Of a stretch of DNA of 64,000 bases, positions 26,860-34,970 are shown piece by piece; the first letter of the stretch is position 1; every line of letters begins with the position of its first letter. A model generated the notes under the pieces. The model ran no database searches. It was not told the DNA's origin and worked only from the letters and a program-made list of their open reading frames with translations. Source of the stretch: Arthrobacter antioxidans (GTDB taxonomy: Bacteria > Actinomycetota > Actinomycetes > Actinomycetales > Micrococcaceae); the NCBI RefSeq assembly GCF_023100725.1, contig NZ_CP095501.1, positions 1,674,001-1,738,000 on the forward strand, in the 5' to 3' direction. A program made the translations under genes and the position numbers.

Positions 26860-27537
26860 TTACCCCGTTTCCGCGTTCAGGTGCTGGGTTCTCGTGGGCG
26901 CGCCCGCGGAGAAATAGCCGCGCGCCAGCCGTTCCTTCTCTTTCTGGTAGGAGAGGAACGCGTCGATTCCAGTGCTTCCCGGACCCAGGTCCAGATAAGT
27001 CAGCACCTGCAGGCCCAGATCCACCTTTGCGCGGATGGGGTTGAGCCGGGCATCGAATTCCTGCTCCGTGATGCTGAAGCTGGTCAGCATCACCGGCACT
27101 ACCCGCGAATCACCCCAGTTCAACAGCACGAGCGGCAAGTTGCCGGCCTCCACTGTGATCTGCCCCTGCTCCGCCTGGTCCTTGGTCCGCTCGTACTCGG
27201 CGCTGGCCGGATACATCAGCATCTCCAGTGCCGCGAGCGGCATGTGCAGACCGCTCTCAACCACGGTGCGGTCCGGCCGGGTCTCGCCGAGTGCATCCGT
27301 GGCATCGAGCTCGATCCCCAGGGTCAGCGTTTCCGTGGGCGGTCCAGCGACCAGACGGGCATCCTGAGGCGCCGCGCCCTGCTCCGGTTTCTGCGGACGG
27401 CGGTGCGCCAGGGAGCGGCGGATCTCTCCGGGGTTGTACTGGAACGCGATGGTCTGCGCCGGGGTGCCCGGCGCATCGTCCGGATGGATTCTCAGATAGC
27501 CGCGCACCAGCCGCGGCGAGCCGGGGAACGTGCTCAT
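26860..27537 (-). CDS. eCIS tube-initiator protein, Afp7/gp54-like (225 aa)
   Basis: ATG at 27537, with ATGA overlap to the TPR gene. It has the N-terminal motif of contractile injection system tube-base proteins: QTIAFQYNPGEIRRSLAHRR. A middle PTETLTLGIELDATD...LHMPLAALEMLMYPA follows, then LVLLNWGDSRVVPVMLTSFS and QEFDARLNPIRAKVDLGLQV. It probably forms the first ring joining hub and tube. The LysM domain found at the C-terminus in some relatives is encoded by the next gene. Confidence 0.85.
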   Translation of the reverse strand: MSTFPGSPRLVRGYLRIHPDDAPGTPAQTIAFQYNPGEIRRSLAHRRPQKPEQGAAPQDARLVAGPPTETLTLGIELDATDALGETRPDRTVVESGLHMPLAALEMLMYPASAEYERTKDQAEQGQITVEAGNLPLVLLNWGDSRVVPVMLTSFSITEQEFDARLNPIRAKVDLGLQVLTYLDLGPGSTGIDAFLSYQKEKERLARGYFSAGAPTRTQHLNAETG

Positions 27538-28523
27538 GGCTTGCCTCCTCGCGTCAAGAACTGTGCGGCCAACGCAGCGTACCTGTCCGGTGTAGCATCC
27601 CCGGTGCCGGCCAGGGCCCGCATCAGTCCGGTGGCTTCGTCCGGGCGGCGAGCGGCCGCGAGTGCTGCGGCGTAGTAGTAACGCGCCCGAGATCCGGCGA
27701 CGTCGCCGTCCTTAGCCGGAGCCAGGAGCTCCAGTGCCGCGGCCGCTCGGTTCGACGCCAGCAGCAGCACGCCCAGGTTCTCCCGGGCGTCCGCGAAACC
27801 GGGATCCCGTTCCAGCACCTTCCGCAGCAGTTCCTCAGCGCCCGCGGCGTCACCGCGGGCCACGCAGAGCATGGCCATCTGGTAGTTCGCCTCGCGGTCC
27901 TCGGGCTCCAGCTCCATGGCGTGCCGGAGCAGGTCCCCGGCGGTGCCGTAGTCCTGGCGGGCCATGGCCACGGCGGACCACTGCTGCCAGGGGCGCGGGT
28001 CTGCCGGGTCCAGGGCGGCAGCCTGCTGGAACAGTTCGACGGCTTCGGCCACCCGGCCCTGCACTGCGATCACGCTGCCGAGCCGGGTGAGCAGCTGTGG
28101 CTGCTCCGGCAGCAGCCAGGCGGCTCGGCGGTACGCCTGCTCCGCACGGGCCGGGTCCTGCTGGAGCAGCCTGCACTGAGCGAGGGCTTCCCACGCCAAC
28201 AGGTTCTGCGCATCCAGCGAGACGGCCGTCTCCAGCTCGTCAGCGGCCTCCGCGGTCTCCCCGGCGAGGGCGAGGGCCCCACCGAGGTTGGCGTGGACCG
28301 TGCTTCGCTGGGGGTCGATCTCCAGCGCCCGGCGGTAGCGTGCGATGCCGCCGGGCAGGTCCCCTGTCTGCACGGACAGGAAAGCGGAGTTGTTCAGGGC
28401 GGTCGCGTCCCGCGGGTCGAGTTCCAGCGCGAGCGCGTAGGCCGCCGACGCACCATCGAAATCTCCCTGTGTCTGCAGCAGGGCTCCGCGGTTGTTGTGA
28501 TCGCGCGCGCTGAACTGTTCCAT
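27534..28523 (-). CDS. TPR-repeat protein inside the eCIS operon (329 aa)
   Basis: About eight or nine tetratricopeptide repeats span the whole protein, for example NNRGALLQTQGDFDGASAAY, LGGALALAGETAEAADELET and MAMLCVARGDAAGAEELLRK. There is no signal or membrane segment. It lies between the DUF4157 protein and the tube-base gene. TPR solenoids bind other proteins, so a chaperone or cargo/assembly adaptor for the particle is likely. Such a gene is not part of the minimal eCIS set. Confidence 0.85.
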   Translation of the reverse strand: MEQFSARDHNNRGALLQTQGDFDGASAAYALALELDPRDATALNNSAFLSVQTGDLPGGIARYRRALEIDPQRSTVHANLGGALALAGETAEAADELETAVSLDAQNLLAWEALAQCRLLQQDPARAEQAYRRAAWLLPEQPQLLTRLGSVIAVQGRVAEAVELFQQAAALDPADPRPWQQWSAVAMARQDYGTAGDLLRHAMELEPEDREANYQMAMLCVARGDAAGAEELLRKVLERDPGFADARENLGVLLLASNRAAAALELLAPAKDGDVAGSRARYYYAAALAAARRPDEATGLMRALAGTGDATPDRYAALAAQFLTRGGKP

Positions 28524-28525
28524 TC

Positions 28526-31500
28526 TCAGATCCCCAACAATTCGCTGAGTGCGGCCATCGCGTCCACCTCGGGCACGGTAAATCGCAGGTCGTCAAGAGA
28601 GAGGTCGAAAGGCTCCCGGTCGGCATAGTGCACGGGGAACTCCACACCGAAGCGCAGCGCGGAACCGTACTCGAAGTCGGTCAGCCGCCATCGTTCGCTG
28701 TAGAGATCGATTTTGTCGACGACCAGGTCAGCAGTCACCTCCACGAACGCGGTGACGTCGAACTTGAACTTCGGCTCGACGAAGACACTGCCCACCGCAG
28801 CCAGCACGACGCCGGTCTGCGGAGTCCAGTCCACGTCGACTGCCGCGCGGGCTTCACCGGCGAGCCCCAGCTGGCCGCCGAGCTCGATGCCTGCCCTGGC
28901 GCTGACCACCGGGATGCCGGCCCCGATGCCGCCGCGGATGAACAACCGCAGACCGGCGTCGGCGGGGATGATGAACTCGCCCTGCCCCACCACATGGGTC
29001 TGCTCTTCATGGTCCGGGTTGTAGGTTACGCCCAGGCTCAGGCCGGTGATGGTGCCGGGGCCGATTCCGGCGCTTAGATCCAGACCGCCGCCAATGGTGG
29101 CGTAAATGCCGACGTTCTGGCCCAGGACGCTCACTCCCACGATGGGAATGTCGAGGTTGACGGAAAAGATGTTCCTGTCGTAGCGCCGCTCAGGGAACAC
29201 CTCGACGGCACTGGGCAGGGCCACCTCGCCGGAGAGTTCGATTTCCCCGTTCGGCAGCAGCCGGATTCCTACGGTGCCCTGCAACCATGGCGAGAATGTC
29301 ATAGTCATCGAACCGCCGCCGTAGACGGTGATTTCCTCTCCGGGATCTCCAGCAGGCTGGTCGGTGGCGGGGTCCACGGGACGGTTCGTGGCTGCGACCT
29401 GCAGCGCACCGCTGAGCAGCCCGCGGGTGAAGTCCGCGGTCACGGTGGCGTCGAAAGCGCCGTCGTCGTAGGCCACAGCCAGCCGGGAGTTGACGTTGGG
29501 GATGGCTGGTTCCGCCGTGCCGGCGGCGGAGACCTTGTACGATCCGTCAGGTTTGCGCTCCACTCGCGCTTGCAGCGACCCGTTGCGGATCGCGGGGTTC
29601 TCCGCGAGCTGGAGTGTGCCGCTGATGACAAGTCCGTCTTGTTCCGAGTACTCCAGGCTCATGCTGCCCTCCCGCACGCCCGGGATGCTGGGCCGGACTG
29701 TGCCGTCCGCAGTGAATCGGCCGTCAGCGTAGACCATGGACAGCTCCGCGGAACGGATGCCGCGGATCTTGCCTTCGGGGATGCCGAGCGTGCCTTCACC
29801 GGAGAAGCGGCCGTCCTCATACCGGAGCCTGATGCCGGCGGGATCGAAGAGGTTGCTGTCGAAGTCGAAGCCACCGGCCAACGAGAAGCCGGAACCTGCG
29901 CCAGCGCTCCTTCCTGTACCTGATCGTACGGCCGACTCCACAAACCCTCTACCAACCTTGTCGATGCCGAAATGTGCATCGCCACGAACGCCCAATCCGC
30001 TGCGTGAACCGAGGCTGACTACGAGAGTGGCAGCGTCAACGACGAACGGTGACGGTACGTCCAGGTCGGCCGCAGAGAAGGCTTTGAAGACTTGCAGTTG
30101 GCCGTTCCTAAGTTCCCAGTCAATCGTTGTTCTACTAAGCAGCGGGACTTCCGGGGTAATCGCACCGCTCATCACCAGACCGCCGTCATCGATATCCAGC
30201 TCATTGATCCTCACGGGGCTCAACCCGCTGATCCGTAGTCCCTGGCGTTTGAAATGAGTTGAAACGGCGTCGAGGTCCAGGTAGCCCGCATAAGTGGTGC
30301 CAAGGATGCGTTTGAGTTTGAAGGGGAATGGAAGGGGCGTGAAATCGAATTCCAGCTGCGCACCGGAACCCTCCGGTTGCTTGAACGGTGCGGCAACAGC
30401 CGCCGTAAGTGAGGCGAACTCCCCGTCCTGAGTTGTCTCTCCGGTGTTGGCTAAATCGAATCTCTTGTGGGTGACCTTGAGCATGCGCCCCAAGATTCCT
30501 TCCTCCTCTGGGGTAACGGCTCCGCTGGGGCTGAAAGGGATGCTTCTGCCGCCACGTCTGCGGGTGAAGATGAAGAACTGCTCGGCTGAACCAAGCTCAC
30601 TGTGAGGAATGGCCTTGACCACATCCATATGGATGCCGGCTTCGACCTGTTCCTTCGTGTAGTAGTCCTCTTCGGGGATGCTCGGCGGTGCACCTCGACC
30701 GGTCAACTCGGCTACAGCAGAAAACCTCAGATTGAACGCACGCTTGACGGTCCCCAATTGGTCCTCTGTATCGGTTTTTGGCCGTCTTCCGCGCCCCGGT
30801 ACCCTCCCGGCGGCAGACGCCGACTCCGGAGCGCCTGCCGCACCGAATGCAGATTCGGCCCGATCATTGACTGCAACGATGAAATCCGCCAATTGCTTCT
30901 CTACGCCGGCATTGATTGCTTCTCCGGATTGCTGGTTGGGTCCGCCAGCCAGAAGGAATAAATTCTCGATGTTGTTGACGCTGCGATTGTCTGCCCAGTT
31001 GCCGATCTGCAACTCCACTATGTGGTCCACCTGCATCGGCTTGAATTGTGGTACCGGACGCTTTTTGTCCCATGACGGAAAGATCAGTTCTCGGAGCAGC
31101 TCTGGTGCGGTCCCGAAGTACAACAGTGATTCTGAACTGCCGCCGGACCGTTTTCCGGCCCTCTTCGTTCCCTTACCCGCTCCGGCTATATCGACCTTGA
31201 GGACATGGCGGGTGGCGTGCCGTGGGCTGTGGTCGTGTCCGGCAACTGCGCTAATGGCTTCATTGAGTTTCGCTTTCAATCCTTCCGTCTTGATCGCGTC
31301 AGCCCACACATCACGTTGCTTCGGATCATTGGTTCCCCGGCGTGAGTAGTTCTTGGATCTGCCGAAGCGGTGGGCACCTGCATATTTTTCCGATTTTTCC
31401 GAATAACCCCCGGACTGAGGCAAGTTCAGTTTGAACCCGGGGACCTTCACACTCTCGAACACGATGTTGTCCGGCGCCTCGAAGCCTAGTCCCGGACGGG

Positions 31501-32536
31501 GATGATCGGCCCCGAACATCCTGATTCGCGGCACGATGTCCACCGGAACCCAAGGAGGGGAAGTAAGAACGAGCTTGTTTTCCTCATTCTGTCGTTGGAC
31601 GGTCGGGACGGCGTCGGCGGATCGTTGAGGTGCTGCTACTGGAGATCCTGCGGCCCTTTCCTGCCGGGCCGGGGCAGCAACTGGAGTGGCACCCTGCTGG
31701 ATGACGTGGGTCAGCTCGTGCGCGAGCAGGCGGCGGCCCGAGGTGCCCGCGGGAGCGTAGCGTCCGGAGTTGAAGAAGATGTGCCGGCCCTGGGTGAACG
31801 CCTCGGCGTTGACGGACGAGGCCACTTGTGCGGCGTCGGCGTCGTCATGGATTCTCACGGTGCCGAAGTCCGCGCCGAACCGCGACTCGAAGTAAGCCCT
31901 GGTCGCCGGATCAAGCGGACGCCCGCCGTGCTCCATCCGGGTGATGTCCTCTTCCACCCCGGGCGCGGCTTCGCCGGCGCCCCCCTTCTTCTGCACCGGT
32001 TTGTGCACGGCATCATCCTCGTCACCGAGCTGCGGGGCGTTTTTCCGTGTGGTCTGGGCTTTCTTCGCCGGCGCGTCGTCGTCCTTCTTCCACGCCTCCT
32101 TCGAGCGTCGCCTCGCATGCTTCGTCTCCTGTGCGGGTTCCTTGGGCTCTTTCGGCTGCTTGGCGGCCGGTTTGGCCGGCGGGACCGCCGGGACGGCAGG
32201 CTTCTTCTTTTCGCGAGCCGGTTTCGCCGCCCGCTGGACCAGCGGAGTCACCTGTCCGGCCAGCGGTTTGAACTGGAGCGGGACGGTAGACCCTGAACCG
32301 CCCGTTTCCGACTGTGGCTGCGGCATCTGCTCAGCGACTACCCGGCCGGCCAGGCGGTCCGCTTCCTGTTCGTAGGCATCGCCGGGCGCGTTGACGGTCA
32401 TTTTGGGCTGGACGGTTCGCATGAACTGGTTGCCGAGGGCCTGCGCGGGAGAGAGCGCGGCCTCCTTCGGTGCAGGAACGGGCCGGCTGGTGGACTGGCG
32501 GCTGGGCGCGCGCAGCAGCGCGCGTTCGCGGGTCAC
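28526..32536 (-). CDS. Giant DUF4157 (eCIS core) protein with HNH-like motif and beta-repeat C-terminus (1336 aa)
   Basis: An early PGDAYEQEADRLAGRVV motif (51-67), a Lys/Pro/Ala-rich linker (about 103-190) and then DUF4157 (205-282) with HELTH at 273-277, a metallopeptidase-like HExxH. A second region carries DHIVELQ (504-510), NIENLFLLAGGPN and QQSG, resembling HNH-type nuclease sites. From about 730 on, the chain is made of repeated beta strands (GSLQARVERKPDGSYKV type) and long amphipathic strands near the end. DUF4157 is enriched in eCIS loci and occurs in cargo proteins. This may be a loaded toxin or an internal particle component. Confidence 0.8.
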   Translation of the reverse strand: MTRERALLRAPSRQSTSRPVPAPKEAALSPAQALGNQFMRTVQPKMTVNAPGDAYEQEADRLAGRVVAEQMPQPQSETGGSGSTVPLQFKPLAGQVTPLVQRAAKPAREKKKPAVPAVPPAKPAAKQPKEPKEPAQETKHARRRSKEAWKKDDDAPAKKAQTTRKNAPQLGDEDDAVHKPVQKKGGAGEAAPGVEEDITRMEHGGRPLDPATRAYFESRFGADFGTVRIHDDADAAQVASSVNAEAFTQGRHIFFNSGRYAPAGTSGRRLLAHELTHVIQQGATPVAAPARQERAAGSPVAAPQRSADAVPTVQRQNEENKLVLTSPPWVPVDIVPRIRMFGADHPRPGLGFEAPDNIVFESVKVPGFKLNLPQSGGYSEKSEKYAGAHRFGRSKNYSRRGTNDPKQRDVWADAIKTEGLKAKLNEAISAVAGHDHSPRHATRHVLKVDIAGAGKGTKRAGKRSGGSSESLLYFGTAPELLRELIFPSWDKKRPVPQFKPMQVDHIVELQIGNWADNRSVNNIENLFLLAGGPNQQSGEAINAGVEKQLADFIVAVNDRAESAFGAAGAPESASAAGRVPGRGRRPKTDTEDQLGTVKRAFNLRFSAVAELTGRGAPPSIPEEDYYTKEQVEAGIHMDVVKAIPHSELGSAEQFFIFTRRRGGRSIPFSPSGAVTPEEEGILGRMLKVTHKRFDLANTGETTQDGEFASLTAAVAAPFKQPEGSGAQLEFDFTPLPFPFKLKRILGTTYAGYLDLDAVSTHFKRQGLRISGLSPVRINELDIDDGGLVMSGAITPEVPLLSRTTIDWELRNGQLQVFKAFSAADLDVPSPFVVDAATLVVSLGSRSGLGVRGDAHFGIDKVGRGFVESAVRSGTGRSAGAGSGFSLAGGFDFDSNLFDPAGIRLRYEDGRFSGEGTLGIPEGKIRGIRSAELSMVYADGRFTADGTVRPSIPGVREGSMSLEYSEQDGLVISGTLQLAENPAIRNGSLQARVERKPDGSYKVSAAGTAEPAIPNVNSRLAVAYDDGAFDATVTADFTRGLLSGALQVAATNRPVDPATDQPAGDPGEEITVYGGGSMTMTFSPWLQGTVGIRLLPNGEIELSGEVALPSAVEVFPERRYDRNIFSVNLDIPIVGVSVLGQNVGIYATIGGGLDLSAGIGPGTITGLSLGVTYNPDHEEQTHVVGQGEFIIPADAGLRLFIRGGIGAGIPVVSARAGIELGGQLGLAGEARAAVDVDWTPQTGVVLAAVGSVFVEPKFKFDVTAFVEVTADLVVDKIDLYSERWRLTDFEYGSALRFGVEFPVHYADREPFDLSLDDLRFTVPEVDAMAALSELLGI

Positions 32537-32787
32537 GGCTGATCGCCTCCTGCTCGGCGGGCGGTACCATCGGCGGCCCGACGGACGACATCGGTCACCA
32601 GGTCGCGCAGGGCCTCTTCGGATTCGGGGATGGGCAGGATGCCGGCCTGGGCCCCGAGTTGGCCGAACCGGCCGGCCAGCGCGTTGCGCAGGCGGTCTTC
32701 GAGTTCGACGGCGAGAGCGGGCTGCTGGTCGCCGGGAACCCCGGTCAGCCGCAGGTGCTCGACGGTGAGGCGGAATCGCTGGCTCAT
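32533..32787 (-). CDS. Small eCIS-operon protein (84 aa), unknown
   Basis: It overlaps the AAA ATPase stop and the DUF4157 start by 4 bp on each side, so it is almost certainly translated. It starts MSQRFRLTVEHLRLTG and contains an acidic helix ELEDRLRNALAGRFGQLG, with no known motif. Tight coupling to both the ATPase and the giant protein suggests an adaptor between them; this is inference. Confidence 0.65.
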   Translation of the reverse strand: MSQRFRLTVEHLRLTGVPGDQQPALAVELEDRLRNALAGRFGQLGAQAGILPIPESEEALRDLVTDVVRRAADGTARRAGGDQP

Positions 32788-34970
32788 TGTGTGTACTCCC
32801 CGAATTCAGCGTCGCTTTGGAGCTTCTCGATCTTGGTGTATTCGCTCCTCGCGGCCTGCATGAGCAAGTCCATGCCCACCGGTTCCTTCCGGGCTGCGGC
32901 CAGGAATGCGGCGTTGAGCGCGATATTGCGGATGTTGCCGCCAGGTATCTCCAGCCGTGCCAGCCGGTCCAGGTCCAGCGGCGAGAGCGGGACGTCCTGT
33001 GGAAAGGCGCGCTGCCAGATCCGCCGACGGCTGACCGCGTCGGGGAAAACGAACTCCACCACGAAACGCAGCCGCCGCAGGAAGGCCCGGTCCAGAGCGT
33101 TGCTGCGGTTCGTGGCTAGGATGGAGAGCCCGGCGTAGGACTCCATCTGCTGCAGCAGATAGTTGATCTCGATGTTCGCGAACCGGTCGTGGCTGTCCTT
33201 GACGTCGGTGCGCTTGCCGAACAGGGCATCCGCCTCGTCGAAGAAGAGCACGGCGCCGCGCCGCCGTGCCGCGTCGAACACGCGGCGCATGTTCTTCTCC
33301 GTTTCGCCCACGTACTTGCTGATCAGGCCGGCCAGATCAATCCGGTAGAGGGCCAGTTCCAGCTGGTCCGCGACAACTTCGGCGGCCATCGTCTTACCGG
33401 TACCGCTGGGTCCTGCGAACAGCGCCGAGATACCGCGTCCTCGGGGGGTGCCGAGTCCCCACCGGACGTAGACCGTGTGCCGGTTGCGCACCTGGTCCAC
33501 CATCTCGTCCAGTTGCTGCTGGGCCTGTGGCGGCAACACCAGGTCGTTTCGGTGGAAGCTCGGTTCCACCCGCTGAGCCAGCTCGCCCAGATTCCCGCCG
33601 ACGGCGTCCCGGCTGCTGGCCCACAGGTGGGCGGCGTGCAGCGGCTGGTGCTCCAGTTCCGCCCGCAGCCGGGCGGCCTGGGCGGTTCGTCGGATGGTGC
33701 CGGGGCCGAACTCGTACTGTTCCACCAGCGCCGGCAGCAGTCCGTTCACCGCGGCGGCATCCGACCCTAGTTCCTCTTCCCACCATTCCAGCCGGTCCAC
33801 CGCTGCGGCGGCCGCGGGCCGCAGGATCAGTGCCGAGGGATCATCAGGCGGAGCTTCTCCGGAGGCGGTGAACACTGGCGCAGCCGGACGGGGCCCGGGG
33901 GAGGCGCCGGTATGGTCCGGTTCACAGTAGTACGCAGTCTGGAGCAGCAGCGCTTCGCGCTCCAGCAGCCCGAACTGCCGAGGGTCTGCCGGCCAGTGCG
34001 GGGCGTCGAGGGAGTAGAGGCTGATACCCAGTTCGGTGCAGACGGCGTGGGCCATTTCCGCCTGGCCGCTGTCCGGCGGCCCCGGCAGGCTCACCGGTTT
34101 CCACTCACCGGTGCGGGCGTGGTGCGCGGCCAGGTGCGCCGCCCCCCGACGTGCCTGCTCCCGTTGTGCCGCGGTCAGCGGACCCGCCGGCACGGGGCGC
34201 AGGTATGGTTCCAGCTGCCGGTCCGGCCGGTTGACGCCCAGCAGATAGTCCCGTATCCGTTCGTCCAGGAAGAGCGCAGCCGCGGCGGCCGGCTGTGGGG
34301 GCACTGCGTGAACCTGCACCAGTTGGTAGCGGCGCAGCGGTGCGGTTTCGGCCAGCAGACCGGTGACGGCCGGCGGCAGCGCCAGCAGTGCCACGGCTAG
34401 ATGGGCGGTGGGGAATTGGCGGGACATGTCGTCCTGCAAATAGGCGTACAGCGGGCCGAAGGACGGGTCGATTTCCGGGGCCAGTGCCAGCAGCAACACG
34501 TCCCGTCCCGCCTCGCCCAGCCTGAACAGCCTCCGCAGCACCTCCAGCGCCGGCGGTCTGATGCCGGCGTCCGCGGCCACGGCCCCTGCATGCACCGCCT
34601 CGCGGCTGGCGGCCTCCGCCTCCGACCGGAGTCGGAGCGCCTCCGGTGCCGTGGCGTAGAAACGGTCCCGGCCTCGAACATCCTCGCCGCGCAACAGCCA
34701 GTCCGCGTGGTCTTCGGTGATCACCCGGTCGGAGAATTCGCGCCGCGGATCATGGCTCCACTGCCCGCGCAGCCACACGGCGCGCAGTTCCAGCAGGGCC
34801 CGCAGCCGCACCAGGTGTAGCTCCAAATACCGCCTGTTCGCTGCCTGCCACGCCGCCGTGGATCCGGGAACTGAAGCCGGATCAGTCCCGCCGGGGCCTG
34901 TCCCGCCGGGGTACGGGGCCGAGGGTGCCGCGCCGGACGCGGCTACGCCGTCCAACCGCGCGGGGGTCAT
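32784..34970 (-). CDS. eCIS AAA+ ATPase, Afp15/Pvc15 type (728 aa)
   Basis: The N-terminal 480 residues hold a family-specific region with many Ala, Leu and Arg. The C-terminal AAA module has Walker A GPSGTGKT (about 520-527), Walker B VLFFDEADALFGKR (about 575-588), sensor-1 ILATNRSNALDRAFLRRLRF and a sensor-2-like GGNIRNIALNAAF. This ATPase is conserved in eCIS and is needed for particle assembly or cargo loading in studied systems. It overlaps its neighbours by 4 bp. Confidence 0.92.
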   Translation of the reverse strand: MTPARLDGVAASGAAPSAPYPGGTGPGGTDPASVPGSTAAWQAANRRYLELHLVRLRALLELRAVWLRGQWSHDPRREFSDRVITEDHADWLLRGEDVRGRDRFYATAPEALRLRSEAEAASREAVHAGAVAADAGIRPPALEVLRRLFRLGEAGRDVLLLALAPEIDPSFGPLYAYLQDDMSRQFPTAHLAVALLALPPAVTGLLAETAPLRRYQLVQVHAVPPQPAAAAALFLDERIRDYLLGVNRPDRQLEPYLRPVPAGPLTAAQREQARRGAAHLAAHHARTGEWKPVSLPGPPDSGQAEMAHAVCTELGISLYSLDAPHWPADPRQFGLLEREALLLQTAYYCEPDHTGASPGPRPAAPVFTASGEAPPDDPSALILRPAAAAAVDRLEWWEEELGSDAAAVNGLLPALVEQYEFGPGTIRRTAQAARLRAELEHQPLHAAHLWASSRDAVGGNLGELAQRVEPSFHRNDLVLPPQAQQQLDEMVDQVRNRHTVYVRWGLGTPRGRGISALFAGPSGTGKTMAAEVVADQLELALYRIDLAGLISKYVGETEKNMRRVFDAARRRGAVLFFDEADALFGKRTDVKDSHDRFANIEINYLLQQMESYAGLSILATNRSNALDRAFLRRLRFVVEFVFPDAVSRRRIWQRAFPQDVPLSPLDLDRLARLEIPGGNIRNIALNAAFLAAARKEPVGMDLLMQAARSEYTKIEKLQSDAEFGEYTQ

